This document shows positions 39,901 through 47,263 of a DNA stretch of 64,000 nucleotides, one piece after another. The translations under genes and the position numbers were made by a program. The notes under the pieces are model-generated. The model ran no database searches. It was not told the origin of the DNA and worked only from the letters and a program-made list of their open reading frames with translations. How positions within the stretch are numbered: position 1 is the first letter of the stretch; each line of letters begins with the position of its first letter. The stretch comes from Gerris lacustris (Eukaryota; Arthropoda; Insecta; Hemiptera; Gerridae), in contig OX578277.1 of NCBI GenBank assembly GCA_951217055.1, positions 66,248,388 through 66,312,387 on the forward strand. The letters run 5' to 3'.

Positions 39901-40295
39901 TAATAATTAGAAGTAATATACTAACCAGGAACACTAATCACTACTTATAAATATTATAAATATATTGATAGTACAAATTTCAATTAATAATTAGATGTTT
40001 AACTGCTAAAAAAGCCACTTTTTGAATAATTTAGACATAAATACAATTTTATATAAAATGTTAACTTTAGGGATACCATTATTAGTAAATACAGTTTTCT
40101 GTTGTATGATATAATTATTATTGGTATTTACAAGTCAGCTTGATCTACATATCACCTCTCATTTTTTATGGTTGTTTTGACCTAGAGTTTTGGGGCTTAC
40201 TTTTATTTAAAAAAAAAAAAAAGTTCTGATAGATTAGTTTTAAACCAGAATGTTGAATACAGCCAAATATCTAAAATAAAAGTCTTCATCCTACT

Positions 40296-40330
<35 letters not shown>

Positions 40331-43300
40331 GATTGTGTGTGTGCGCACTAATATTTTTTATCTACGATTGATACGAAATATAAACATTGTATCTCTGTTT
40401 AGATGCTTAGAAAGTGATTAGTTACGTACTTGTATTCATTGCGCATGCGCGTCTCATAGTTCTGAAGAATTCCTCTTCGGAATTCTTCAGCTTTACGCAC
40501 GATTAGTGAGTTTGTTTACATTTAACAAAACTAATTTGCTGTTCTTTTATTAAAGTAACTGTTTATATCGAGATTTTAGTGAAAAACAATGAGTGAATCA
40601 AGTGACTTTGACGAAAATGTGGAGAATAATACTCCTCCAGAAATAATTAATTCGCCAAAAAATACAACTCAAGAATTAATGCTATCTTTATCAAGAGAGA
40701 GGTACGAACTTACATACAGCTAATTTATTTTTTTCTGTATTTATTATTTAACTCTAACAATCGTAGATAAAGTACGGTACGCAACTCGTGCGAAAACGGC
40801 ATTTTGCATTGCTCGTGTGGTTTTACTACCCTCGCTGTCGCTCGGGTGCAAACTCCACACTCGCATGCAAAATGCTACTTTCCGCACTTGACGCGTAATG
40901 TACTTACGTAATTAATACTATTTTATTTGACTATAAAGGGAAGAGAGTCTGAAATTACTTTCCCTAGAACTAAAGTTTGAACTTAAAAAATAAGGTTTAA
41001 TACTGTTAAATGTGAGTCATGGTCAATACTAATGATTTACATCAATAAAACACTGTTCATTTTATTCATAAAAGGTTTAAAAAAATAAACATTAACTTGC
41101 ATAGCTCAGAAACTTTCAACCACTTTGTTGCTACATGCTAATTTGTGGTAGGTCTCAAAAGTGTAAGGAAAAATTTGATAAATGTCAAAGGAGCTTGTAG
41201 TAAAAATAAATAAGTAATTACATCAATTTTGTTCTATAAACAAAAAAAAAGTATTACATTTAATTTAAAAATGCAACCATACTTAAATTTAATTTCTAAT
41301 TCATGTCAGTGTAAATCCACCTGTATGGTGTATGTCACTATATTTGGCTCAATTGCCCGAGAGGCGAGCCATGTTTCTTACTTATGGTCATATCGAGGAA
41401 GTGTATTACATGGCTAATCCCTCCATTTCGTTATGATCTAGTCTTTTTTGATATTTTTTAAATGGCTTTCTTTTAAATAAAGTTCTTTTGTGGCTTTTTT
41501 TACTTAAGGTATCTAATCTGAATTAAGATTAAGATATAAATCATAAATACATATTTGGAACCCTTTGACATTTAATCTAATCACCATATAAAGTAGCAAG
41601 TAATTAAATTAAACTTATTTTAAGTACTATCTCTCTTATTATAAAATAATATTCTTGCCAGACTTACTTCGTTGTTTAACCCACTTGTAGTAAATTTGTT
41701 GCAATGCTTAATCATGTTGTGTAAATGTATTTCTAGTGATAATGCCTTCACTCTGTCCTGTTTCTGTGGTTTCTTATTGTTATTCTGTTCCTTTTTATCT
41801 AATCTTGGAAGTATCTGTAATAATCCAATTAACTCTTCATTTGGTCTGGCATACCTGGTCTGGGGTCCATTATAACAAAATGTAAGTATTCTCTTTTTTT
41901 ATTTTTTTTTTATTACCCTTTCAGTGCATTATCTGGAGACTTAATCAATATTTAACATATATAGTTTTAGATGAATAGTAAGATATTTGTTGCAAATACA
42001 TATCTTAATTCTAATTAGTATTTAATTGCGAATCTGAACCATTTATATCGACTTCAAAATTGGACCTTGATATGTATAAAATAGTTGTGTTTAGAATAAG
42101 TTTCTTTTAATTATAATTTAAATGATTATTCATTCGAAATACATCAATGGTAAGCTCTTGTTAGCTTTAGAAAAAAGTGTCGTTAAAATAGATGTTATGT
42201 TCTATCCTAATATATTTTATAATTACTATTATATTTATCAGTTTATTGATATTGGTAGTTTATTAATTGTGCCTATTGATATTAGGGGCATGAGCAAATT
42301 TAAATAATCTTATTTTAAATCCAATTATAGTTATTTTTTACTACGGGAAACAGACAGTGAAAACTACACTCCCCCGCCGGGATTTGAACCACGGGTCTCC
42401 TTTATTTCCAGTACAGATGCTCTGGCCAAGGATACAGGAGACCCGTGGTTCAAATCCCGGCGCGGGAGTGTATTTTTCAATGTCTGTTTCCCGTAGTAAA
42501 TAATAATTATAATTTGATTTAAATTATTTAAACTTTCCGTAGTATGAAAACTACCAAAAACTTAAAAATTGAATAATCTTATTTGTATTAGTTCTAAAAT
42601 CATTTTTGTATCTTAAGGGTCTCCACTGGCTGTTGAAATGCCAAAAAAGCCAAGATGTATCTTGTCATTTACATCAATAGTTACCTTCAGCATTCTACAC
42701 TGTACTGTTCCATTTTAGATCAAAGGTGGGAATAATTGACCATCATATTCAATAGTTAAAACTGCTTTCTTAAACTATACTATTATTTTTGCCCATGATT
42801 TTATTAGTATGTGCCCCAATTTAATCATATCACTATTAAAATTTTTAGTAATTATTTTTCTAAAATTTCTTTTTCGAGATCTAGAAAATAGCAATTTTTT
42901 AATTACGAAGTCTTTTCTCTCATAGTATGACTTCAAATTAAAATCACGCTACTAAATTCCTCTATGTTCAGTATGATGTATTGATTAACACTAATCATTA
43001 ATTAGTGACGCACACACACTGAAAAAAGTGTGTATTAATCTTAAGATTAGAATCCATGATTTTTGTGAATTTTGGTTGAATGAATAAATTCTACCTACAT
43101 TTATGGAACTCTTACATGAGGAATTCAGTGATTGGGAATTTTTCCAAATTACTGTGGAAAAGTATTTCCTCTCTTGATTTTCAGGGCTTATGGTAATCCA
43201 AAAATTAACTGCTTGGTCAATACTGTGATTTATATGTTCTTATTGTGTTATAATTTTTATAGAAAATTATAATATGTGTAATTAGTTGTGGACAGAACAT

Positions 43301-46300
43301 CTTACTAGTTCTTCTCTGTACATAAGTTGATTTAACTGAATTACAAAATTACGTCAAGCTTTTAACATTTAAGGCCTTATTCTTTCTTTAACAAAATGGT
43401 GCAGTCCATCTTTCTTTTAAAGCAGTGCTTAATGAACTTGCGCTGAGCAATTTACATTTTGCTCTTATACAGTAGAGTCTCGCTAATCCGGGTTTGACGG
43501 AACCGGACCCAGTCCGGATTACCGAAAGTCCGGATTAAACGGAATCAGTTTTAAAATGTCTGTAAAACAAGTTTTAGTTGGGTAAAACTATAAAAATCGA
43601 TGTTTTTATTGTAAAAACCACTATTATATATATTTAAGGTCAGTTCCTTATATATTTAAGGTCAGTTCTGTCACCAGTCTGAATATCAAATAAATTAAAT
43701 TAAAATGGCAATCTATTACGCAGGTGCAGGTATAGAAGGGACTTCCATGGAAACAAGCTGTGTTCCGAAATGAAATTCGAGCAAAGACTAATTATTTCAC
43801 AAAAAGTTAAGACATTGTACACTGGCGGCTTGGCGAAATTTCACGGAACTCAGTTGAACCGCCGCGCCGCTACGTGTTTCTTAAAACCCTCTCCTCATCT
43901 CAGTCATATATAATTGTATTTCCTGGACACTACCTTTATATCTTCCGCCCTATATGTCTATGGCACCGAAACAAATTTATCGATGTTTTTACTTATTGAT
44001 AATTATTCTAAATCTGTTTATTTTTAACAGAAATACCAGGTATTCCTCATGTCGGAACGTTGGAATGTACAATATACACCTGTAAACTATACTAGGAACA
44101 ATTTTATAAATGTTTAATAGGCAATAAAAGCAGAAACCCCGATAATCTTAACAATTCATAAATCTGAACAGGCTCTGGTTCCAAATTGTACATAGTTTTT
44201 GGCCCGTCTGGATTATACGGATGTCCGGACTAGCGGGGTCCAGATTAGCGAGACTCTACTGTATTAGCCATACTTGTTTTCAATATGGCTACCAGAATTT
44301 TAGGAAAAAACCTCTTTCTTAATCTACCTGAAAATAGCTTAAAGGTTCATTTTCCTTGACTCGACTCCAGTGATAGACACTGACCAACTATAACTCAGCG
44401 TCTATCGTGGAGAACTCCTCTTCTGAGTTTGCATGTTATCGTTTTGCTAGCCAATGTCTCTAGCTATAATTGCTAGAGCCCCTAAAATAGTTTGCTGAGC
44501 AATTCCAGCCAGGGAGAAATGACTAGACGTTCGGGACACAAATAAAAAGTCGCCGAAGAAAGTCGAATCTCACTCGGGAATCATTGGGTCTGCTCTACAG
44601 TTAACCTCTACAACTTTATACACACTCTTTTAACCCCCTTTACTCGTACATATTTAGTTTAACAAGATAACAGGTTAAAAGAATACTTATACAATAATTT
44701 TTAAATTGCATTATCTTTACTATCTAGTCCTCTTTAATTATTATGAACCAACGTAAAGACTTATCTTCAATAACTAATTTATCTTTTACGAAATTAATAA
44801 TAATTAGATTGCTTTTATTAAATACTTAAAGCATATTCCATTTTATGCACTACATTATTATTAATACATATTTTCTATTATTAATATAATGTTTATGAAT
44901 ATAATAAATAATAAACTGAATACCCTACATATTTAACATATTATTTATTATTTACATATTTAATTTTTTAAAAAAATAATGTTGCAAAAATCAAACCAAC
45001 CGCCTTCAATTGAAATAATACTCAGATTATGTATTAATTTTATAATTTTCTACACAAATATATTACAGTGATGATTGGACTGGAAGACAATCCTAACATA
45101 TAATTTTTTAAAAAAAATTAATTGGTAAGAAATGGTTAATTTTACTACCGGTGGATCATGTTATGATAATAATATTTATTAAGACCATTAAAAGAAAAGG
45201 GTATTTAATAATAATAATTATGTAATGTTTTTATATTTTAAACTGCTGGGAATTCTTAAAATACGTGGTGTCACACCAAAGAAGACACTCAATACCTATT
45301 ATAAAAATATATTTCTCATTCAGTAAAAACACTGATCATGCCATAAAATATTTAAACTCATATTTTACTTTCGTATTTTTTTTTTTTTTTTTTTTTTTTC
45401 GGATCTATTGCATTTTTAATTCTAGAATTATAATTACTAGTGTATAATATGTGTACTTTTTCCATTTCAATCACTCTTGGGTTTACGTAATAATATATAA
45501 ACAATTTAAAAATAACAAAATCATTTAATGTCTATTTTATATGTATGTTTTATGAATAGTCATAGTCGAAAAGGCCTTGAAAGAAATATATAGACAAAAG
45601 AAGGTTGAATGCATTGTGTAGAACCTAGAGGTGGGGCAAGACCCGATCGTACTTGACTCCTCTCACTGCTTCGGGCGACTTTTTTTTGTGTCCTGAACGT
45701 CTAGTGGGAGAAATGCCTGCTCTCCAGAAATGGGAGAAGGTCTGCCTACTGTTATAAACTTAACTGTTAAAAATGTTATGTTTTTTCTGACATCATTAAA
45801 TTCACAAAACTACTGAGGAGTTTGCGTCTACCTCTGATTCTAGTTACATACTGATGTGTTGCAATAGTCGCTGGAGACGCATAGAGGTAAAACTTTATGA
45901 TTTTGAGCCAGCGACTATCGCTGGGAGTTGAGTGTTGGAAAACTTACTTTTAAAATGACATGTAACATGTCATATATGCATAAGCTTTTTATTAACACCC
46001 TCATTTCTGCCACTTTCTTTTGGGAGCCAGCATCGCTGAGGGGCCCTAGGCACCCGCCTAGGGTTTGATCCCGTGCCTTGATACTTGATTTGCATCGATG
46101 AATCGTGGAAAGAGCAGGGCAAGGGCACTCCCTAAAGGGTTCTCTTTTCCCACACATTGACATTGTGATTTATATAGCTCACCAAGACCACACCATTCTC
46201 ACTTTTGCGGTACAATGGACAGAGGTATGATGTGAAGTGGCTGAAAATTCCACCACAGAGCTTGTAAAATAGGTCTAACATATGGCTAATTGCTACGTTC

Positions 46301-47263
46301 GAGCAAGTGGTTCGTCCTACCTTTCTAGTAGGAAGTTCTAGAGAAGCACTGCTACACATTCTTTTCCTAATTTTGAAGGTCTTTAAAATGATGTGATGAT
46401 GGCAGATGATTTAAGGAAAAGCTGAAAGCTTTTCCAAATTTTTGCAATAAATACATTCCGAACTTGCATTTTTAGGATGTACGTGAAAATCTTTTCATTA
46501 CCATTTACATGTGGCTTATAATAATGAGCCATTTCCTTAGATAAATTATTATTTAAAACGATTTCAAGATTGTTGATTTAAACTTTTTCTCGTATCGTAT
46601 TTTTAATTTAGTGAAACCCTTTTTTTAAGAAATAATATTTTTACTTTTTTTAATTGCTTTTAGTAAAAACTTGAAATATTTTTATGAACACAAGTGATTA
46701 TTTATGATCTACTTTAATTTTGTTTCTGAAATCAGTTTTATCTTTAAGTAGAATTCATTTGCTACAATTATGCAGAAGTTGAATTATTTTCCTAAAAGTA
46801 ACATATTTAATATTTTCTATAATAAATCTATAGAGTATATCAAATTTAGTGTAGATCATGTTAAAAAATAAAGATAATTCAGTGGGACTATAAGTAGTGG
46901 AAAGAAAATGGTGAAAAGCTTGAAAATTTGTTGGCCAATGGTATATTAATTTTAATAATAATGATCAAACTACATCTTGTTTTTCCTACTAAATGCAATC
47001 TTGTATTTAATGAAGAATAATTATGCTGCAACTTGTTGAATATCTCTTATAACAACTACTGTTAAGCTAACCATTAACTTTTTTTATTTAATGCTTTAAT
47101 TCTCATTGGTTTTTCTATGCATATAATTAAATATTTTGTTCTAATAATTTATTATGTTTTGTTTTTTATTGCAGGTTCAGATAATGGAGTCGCTTCTAAA
47201 TCAAAAGTAAATAATCTTGTAGGTCAACAGAAAGGTTCTAAACTGGAAGGTTCTAAAGGTTGA
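12916..47263 (+). CDS. Ttd14: TTD14-like protein (TRPL translocation defect 14)
   Basis: Joined exons: 12916-12970, 15312-15379, 15879-15916, 18950-18987, 30177-30305, 32863-32999, 35321-35461, 35564-35756, 36108-36312, 36885-37066 and 47175-47263, total 1275 bp, 424 residues. Every junction is GT-AG and keeps phase. Near the N-terminus [18 protein letters not shown] holds the Walker A loop (GGPCGGKT). Then come [38 protein letters not shown], the [18 protein letters not shown] block, [19 protein letters not shown] and a C-terminal half with [36 protein letters not shown] and [14 protein letters not shown]. This is the NadR/Ttd14-type AAA fold followed by a CYTH-like half. Drosophila TTD14 binds GTP and phosphoinositides and is needed for light-driven TRPL traffic in photoreceptors. 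The C-terminal exon is uncertain; shorter ends at 37110 or 37363 would each give 409 residues. Confidence 0.9.
12971..15311 (+). other. Ttd14: TTD14-like intron 1
   Basis: Contains the MITE at 14136-14434 inserted in an older repeat (about 14050-14470). The rest is AT-rich with no recognisable genes; the open frame at 15065-15298 is hydrophobic by composition only. Confidence 0.6.
14136..14434. mobile_element. Harbinger-like MITE, TSD TTA
   Basis: Ends AGGGGGCTACACAC and GTGTGTTGCCCCCT, with TTA outside each end (14133-14135 and 14435-14437). The subterminal TTATCTGCGCAG motif recurs inverted as CTGCGCAGATAA. A 3-bp TTA duplication with this terminus type fits PIF/Harbinger or ISL2EU elements. 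No open frame. Confidence 0.75.
15312..15379 (+). CDS. Ttd14: TTD14-like exon 2 (Walker A)
   Basis: Acceptor TTTTCAG, donor GTATAA. Completes [14 protein letters not shown] and continues [10 protein letters not shown]. Phase 1 in, phase 0 out. Confidence 0.9.
15879..15916 (+). CDS. Ttd14: TTD14-like exon 3 (38-bp microexon)
   Basis: Acceptor TTTTTCAG, donor GTACTT. Encodes [12 protein letters not shown] plus two bases of a serine codon. Phase 0 in, phase 2 out. Confidence 0.88.
16168..16305 (-). repeat. tRNA-like SINE remnant
   Basis: On the minus strand ATGGTTGAGACAGTTAAGG resembles a Pol III A box and GAGTTCAAGTCTTAG a B box about 75 bp later. Internal stems are poor, so a degenerate tRNA-derived retroposon is more likely than a tRNA gene. 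It lies in TTD14 intron 3. Confidence 0.4.
16993..17690. mobile_element. pogo/Tigger-like non-autonomous element
   Basis: Ends CAGTAATACCCATGACTTAGG and CCTAAGTCAGGGTATTACTG are inverted repeats with slight divergence. The left flank is TA, the right TG, so the TA target duplication is mutated. No transposase motif was found; the open frame at 17389-17661 looks spurious. Confidence 0.6.
17741..17932. mobile_element. Harbinger-like MITE with internal tandem repeats, TSD TTA
   Basis: Ends AGCCTAGTTTGCACGGGTCG and CGACCCGTGCAAACTAGGCT are perfect inverted repeats, flanked by TTA (17738-17740 and 17933-17935). A unit of about 26 bp (GTCGAGTATTTTAGTATTAG and the next few bases) is repeated near the left end. 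Confidence 0.8.
18950..18987 (+). CDS. Ttd14: TTD14-like exon 4 (38-bp microexon)
   Basis: Acceptor TTATTACAG, donor GTATGA. Encodes [13 protein letters not shown] with the shared serine. Phase 2 in, phase 1 out. The next intron is the largest, 11.2 kb, and holds the nested transposons. Confidence 0.88.
18988..21536 (+). other. Ttd14: TTD14-like intron 4, 5' part
   Basis: AT-rich intron sequence. The only structure seen is a short tandem repeat at 21307-21368. The open frames at 20637-20864 and 21203-21412 have no family signature. Confidence 0.5.
21307..21368. repeat. Tandem pair of a palindromic 26-mer
   Basis: GACTCCTGCAAGTAAGTTCA plus GGAGTC occurs at 21307-21332 and again at 21343-21368, a 36-bp period. 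Each copy is itself a hairpin (GACTCCTG...CAGGAGTC). Confidence 0.7.
21609..21806 (-). pseudogene. mariner transposase, C-terminal part
   Basis: Continues the split transposase: [20 protein letters not shown], then [20 protein letters not shown] and [20 protein letters not shown] with a stop. FFLFPK normally directly follows the third catalytic aspartate; here the codon at that place reads histidine, so the catalytic residue is lost or was altered at the insertion point. Confidence 0.8.
22660..24153 (+). mobile_element. hAT element, TSD GTTATAAC
   Basis: Ends CAGAGACGGGA and TCCCGTCTCTG. GTTATAAC flanks both ends exactly (22652-22659, 24154-24161). Subterminal regions are rich in AAACGTCATA-type repeats in opposite orientations. 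It carries a broken plus-strand transposase gene (23260-23892). At 1494 bp it is short for an autonomous hAT. Confidence 0.9.
23260..23892 (+). pseudogene. hAT transposase remnant with zinc finger
   Basis: Starts [11 protein letters not shown], then an in-frame stop, then [12 protein letters not shown], a BED-type CxxC finger half. Further on are [40 protein letters not shown] and, after another shift, [13 protein letters not shown] and [20 protein letters not shown]. SSAxVERSF is the hAT C-terminal dimerisation signature. The small size and N-terminal finger recall the hAT lineage from which vertebrate CGGBP1 was derived; that comparison is from memory. At least one stop and two frame changes disable it. 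Confidence 0.7.
24785..25960. repeat. 1.2-kb palindrome, arms about 575 bp
   Basis: Sequence from about 24785 reads back as its complement to about 25960 with few mismatches and a very small centre near 25370-25395. Outer ends hold GAAGTGGAAAGTTCTGG and CCAGAACTTTCCACTTC. Overlapping open frames on both strands (25111-25655) encode near-identical peptides for this reason and are not genes. Single-arm relatives lie at 10741-11270 and 56405-56985. Confidence 0.8.
26723..27225 (-). pseudogene. mariner transposase, N-terminal and central part
   Basis: Minus-strand reading with frame breaks gives [36 protein letters not shown] (helix-turn-helix region) and LHQDNAPAH near 26810-26835, which carries the second catalytic aspartate of the mariner D,D34D triad. 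Several stops and shifts make it non-functional. The frame is cut where the hAT-like element begins, within the SPHLAPC motif that normally leads to the third aspartate. Confidence 0.8.
27419..28260 (+). other. Ttd14: TTD14-like intron 4, between mariner and foldback
   Basis: AT-rich; no gene, RNA or clear repeat was recognised. Confidence 0.5.
28261..28841. mobile_element. Foldback element, arms about 245 bp
   Basis: Arms 28261-28505 and about 28597-28841 are inverted copies; outer ends TAGTCCCCAGGCCACC and GGTGGCCTGTGGACTA. The centre holds a GC-richer hairpin (GGTGGCCACC and CCCCAAACGGCCCA). The open frame at 28516-28842 is arm sequence. Confidence 0.7.
29010..29880. repeat. Inverted-repeat element
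   Basis: Left arm from ATTTGTAAAAGATGTATTTT with GACCCTTTTGGAAGGTCAT; right arm ends CCATCTTTTACAAAT. Arms are about 110-135 bp and diverged, around about 620 bp of AT-rich sequence with a TA microsatellite near 29586-29620. Confidence 0.55.
30177..30305 (+). CDS. Ttd14: TTD14-like exon 5
   Basis: Acceptor GTTTAG, donor GTAAGT. Encodes [17 protein letters not shown], then [20 protein letters not shown] and MDASA; ICDRG is a likely Walker B-type strand. Phase 1 in, phase 1 out. Confidence 0.9.
30371..30951 (-). mobile_element. Crypton-like interspersed repeat, copy 2
   Basis: Reverse orientation. Begins AGTACATTACGAGTCGAGTG, ends CAATCGTAGATAA. On the minus strand it repeats the [14 protein letters not shown] start near 30690, followed by terminal sequence with hairpin GCATTTTGCATGCGAGTGTG. 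An internal TTTATCTACGATTG at about 30500 is inverted relative to the terminal copy. It lies directly after exon 5, in TTD14 intron 5. Confidence 0.6.
31021..32556. mobile_element. TIR transposon with GGTTCTAGAACC subterminal repeats
   Basis: Perfect 16-bp ends AGGTTTGTTCCAACAG and CTGTTGGAACAAACCT. Flanks are AAT on both sides, a possible 3-bp duplication. Many imperfect copies of CAGAACGGTTCTAGAACC-like sequence crowd both ends. The interior has an 80-residue frame at 31517-31759 ([20 protein letters not shown] and onward) of unknown nature. I cannot assign a superfamily with confidence. Confidence 0.65.
32863..32999 (+). CDS. Ttd14: TTD14-like exon 6
   Basis: Acceptor TATTTTAG, donor GTATGT. 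Encodes [20 protein letters not shown], then [20 protein letters not shown] and DFYTTE. Phase 1 in, phase 0 out. Confidence 0.9.
33656..34750. mobile_element. GTTCCGTTGGTA-family element
   Basis: Left end about GTTCCGTTGGTA (33658), right end TACCAACGAAAC (to 34748), inverted repeats with one mismatch. Contains CCTTATAG, then CTGTGTCTGTCTGTCACTCTG near the left end as in the element at 22358, and a tandem arrangement of related blocks (GGGGTATC, TTGAAGAGTAGATTACAAAT) repeated about three times. Confidence 0.5.
35321..35461 (+). CDS. Ttd14: TTD14-like exon 7
   Basis: Acceptor TTTGTCCAG, donor GTAAGT; 47 whole codons. Encodes [20 protein letters not shown], then [18 protein letters not shown] and EMKINRMIA, a block strongly conserved in TTD14 proteins. 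Confidence 0.92.
35564..35756 (+). CDS. Ttd14: TTD14-like exon 8
   Basis: Acceptor TTTTAAG, donor GTTTGT, separated from exon 7 by only 102 bp. Begins [15 protein letters not shown], then [18 protein letters not shown] and [18 protein letters not shown]. Phase 0 in, phase 1 out. It links the NTPase and CYTH-like halves. Confidence 0.9.
36108..36312 (+). CDS. Ttd14: TTD14-like exon 9
   Basis: Acceptor TTAACAG, donor GTAATT. Encodes [20 protein letters not shown], then [20 protein letters not shown] and [20 protein letters not shown]. Basic and aromatic residues fit the ligand-binding barrel of the CYTH-like half. Phase 1 in, phase 2 out. Confidence 0.92.
36380..36680 (+). repeat. Fragment of the AAAGCCACTAG repeat family
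   Basis: GATTGGCTAACCTATATGGA, AATAAAGCCACTAGACCTGG and GCCTAGTTGGCCCTCCCTTC match the arms of the foldback at 6596-9221 and the split copy near 14120-14470. It sits between TTD14 exons 9 and 10. Confidence 0.55.
36885..37066 (+). CDS. Ttd14: TTD14-like exon 10
   Basis: Acceptor TTGTTAAG; donor GTTCGT is weak. Encodes [36 protein letters not shown] and [19 protein letters not shown]. If the weak donor is not used, the frame runs on for 15 residues to a stop at 37110 ([15 protein letters not shown]). Confidence 0.88.
37320..37363 (+). CDS. Ttd14: TTD14-like alternative terminal exon
   Basis: A good acceptor (TGTATTTTTTACAG, to 37319) is followed in the correct phase by [14 protein letters not shown] and TGA. 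It is only 253 bp after exon 10, so it is a strong rival to the distant exon 11 as the normal C-terminus. Family knowledge does not decide between them. Confidence 0.5.
37364..38118 (+). other. Ttd14: Candidate 3' UTR of the short TTD14 form, then intron
   Basis: If the terminal exon at 37320 is used this begins the 3' UTR. No clear AATAAA near a run of U/GU-rich sequence could be chosen with confidence. A poly-G run of about 15 lies at 38096-38110. Confidence 0.35.
38127..39422. mobile_element. Long-TIR foldback element, TSD GAGGAACC
   Basis: Ends GGTAAATATGTCGTAT and ATACGACATATTTACC with exact 8-bp flanks GAGGAACC (38119-38126, 39423-39430). Arms extend at least 400 bp with moderate divergence. 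The centre (about 38560-38950) has tandem, alternately inverted blocks around CCCAAAGTACATTGG and ACAAAGGGATATT. No open frame. Confidence 0.8.
39431..40296 (+). other. Intergenic or TTD14 intron 10 sequence
   Basis: AT-rich, homopolymer runs only; nothing recognised. Confidence 0.45.
40297..40345. repeat. Compound CA/TA/TG microsatellite
   Basis: Consecutive CA, TA and then GTGTGTG runs. Confidence 0.85.
40359..40902 (+). mobile_element. Crypton-like interspersed repeat, copy 3
   Basis: The clearest copy: starts TATCTACGATTGATACG, carries the frame [20 protein letters not shown] (from 40590) running to [10 protein letters not shown] then a stop, an inverted CAATCGTAGATAAAG at about 40758, then a 3' hairpin (GCATTTTGCATTGCTCGTGT / ACACTCGCATGCAAAATGC) and CGCGTAATGTAC. 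The two inverted TCTACGATTG motifs enclose about 400 bp. Confidence 0.6.
40903..42302 (+). other. Intergenic or TTD14 intron 10 sequence
   Basis: AT-rich with short spurious frames (41229-41417, 41672-41875, 42122-42307). No domain or repeat recognised. Confidence 0.45.
42316..42571 (+). mobile_element. Palindromic tRNA-derived retroposon, 13-bp TSD
   Basis: AATAATCTTATTT occurs directly on both sides (42303-42315 and 42572-42584). Inside, arms about 42331-42401 and 42430-42505 are inverted; each contains GGTTCAAATCCCGG, a Pol III B box within a tRNA T-arm and acceptor-like sequence (ACCCGTGGTTCAAATCCCGG, GCGGGAGTGT), once per strand. The 3' tail ends in TACCAAAAACTTAAAAATT and is shared with about 25958-26000. 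A long duplication fits target-primed insertion rather than a DNA transposon. Confidence 0.6.
42585..43469 (+). other. Unannotated sequence between retroposon and Tigger-like element
   Basis: AT-rich; nothing recognised. Confidence 0.45.
43470..44261. mobile_element. pogo/Tigger-like element, TSD TA
   Basis: Ends CAGTAGAGTCTCGCTAATCC and GATTAGCGAGACTCTACTG, flanked by TA (43468-43469, 44262-44263). CCGGATTA-type subterminal repeats follow at both ends. The CAGT start, TA target and CTAATCCGG repeats are typical of Tigger relatives. The interior (792 bp overall) lacks a transposase. Confidence 0.8.
44355..45935. repeat. Diverged inverted-repeat element
   Basis: Left segment 44355-44580 and right segment 45640-45935 share inverted blocks such as GACACAAATAAAAAGTCGCC with GGCGACTTTTTTTTGTGTC, and CTAGACGTTC with GAACGTCTAG. 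Alignment is patchy. The AT-rich centre holds the 127-bp sequence copied at 52117-52243. Confidence 0.45.
44700..44826 (+). repeat. 127-bp sequence duplicated at 52117-52243
   Basis: From TTTAAATTGCATT through CTTTTATTAAATACTT, nearly identical in sequence and orientation to the downstream copy, with only a few differences near the start. Confidence 0.8.
45936..47174 (+). other. Unannotated sequence before TTD14 distal exon
   Basis: Includes a GC-richer patch at about 46015-46100 (GGGCCCTAGGCACCCGCCTA and GGGTTTGATCCCG) that resembles a B box but shows no tRNA fold. Frames at 45915-46359 are not recognisable. Confidence 0.4.
47175..47263 (+). CDS. Ttd14: TTD14-like exon 11 (distal terminal exon)
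   Basis: Strong acceptor TTTTTTATTGCAG, phase 1 in. Encodes [20 protein letters not shown] then GSKLEGSKG and TGA. The peptide is hydrophilic and low in complexity, as expected for a disordered tail, but lies 10.1 kb beyond exon 10 across several transposons. Confidence 0.5.

Noticed and set aside
42395..42460. Functional tRNA gene
   Set aside because: Only the T-arm half is present, once per strand in a palindrome; no full acceptor, D or anticodon stems.
46015..46100. Possible tRNA or SINE B box (GGGTTTGATCCCG)
   Set aside because: No A box at proper distance and no cloverleaf; the local stem GGGCCCTAGGC/GCCTAGGG is a simple hairpin.
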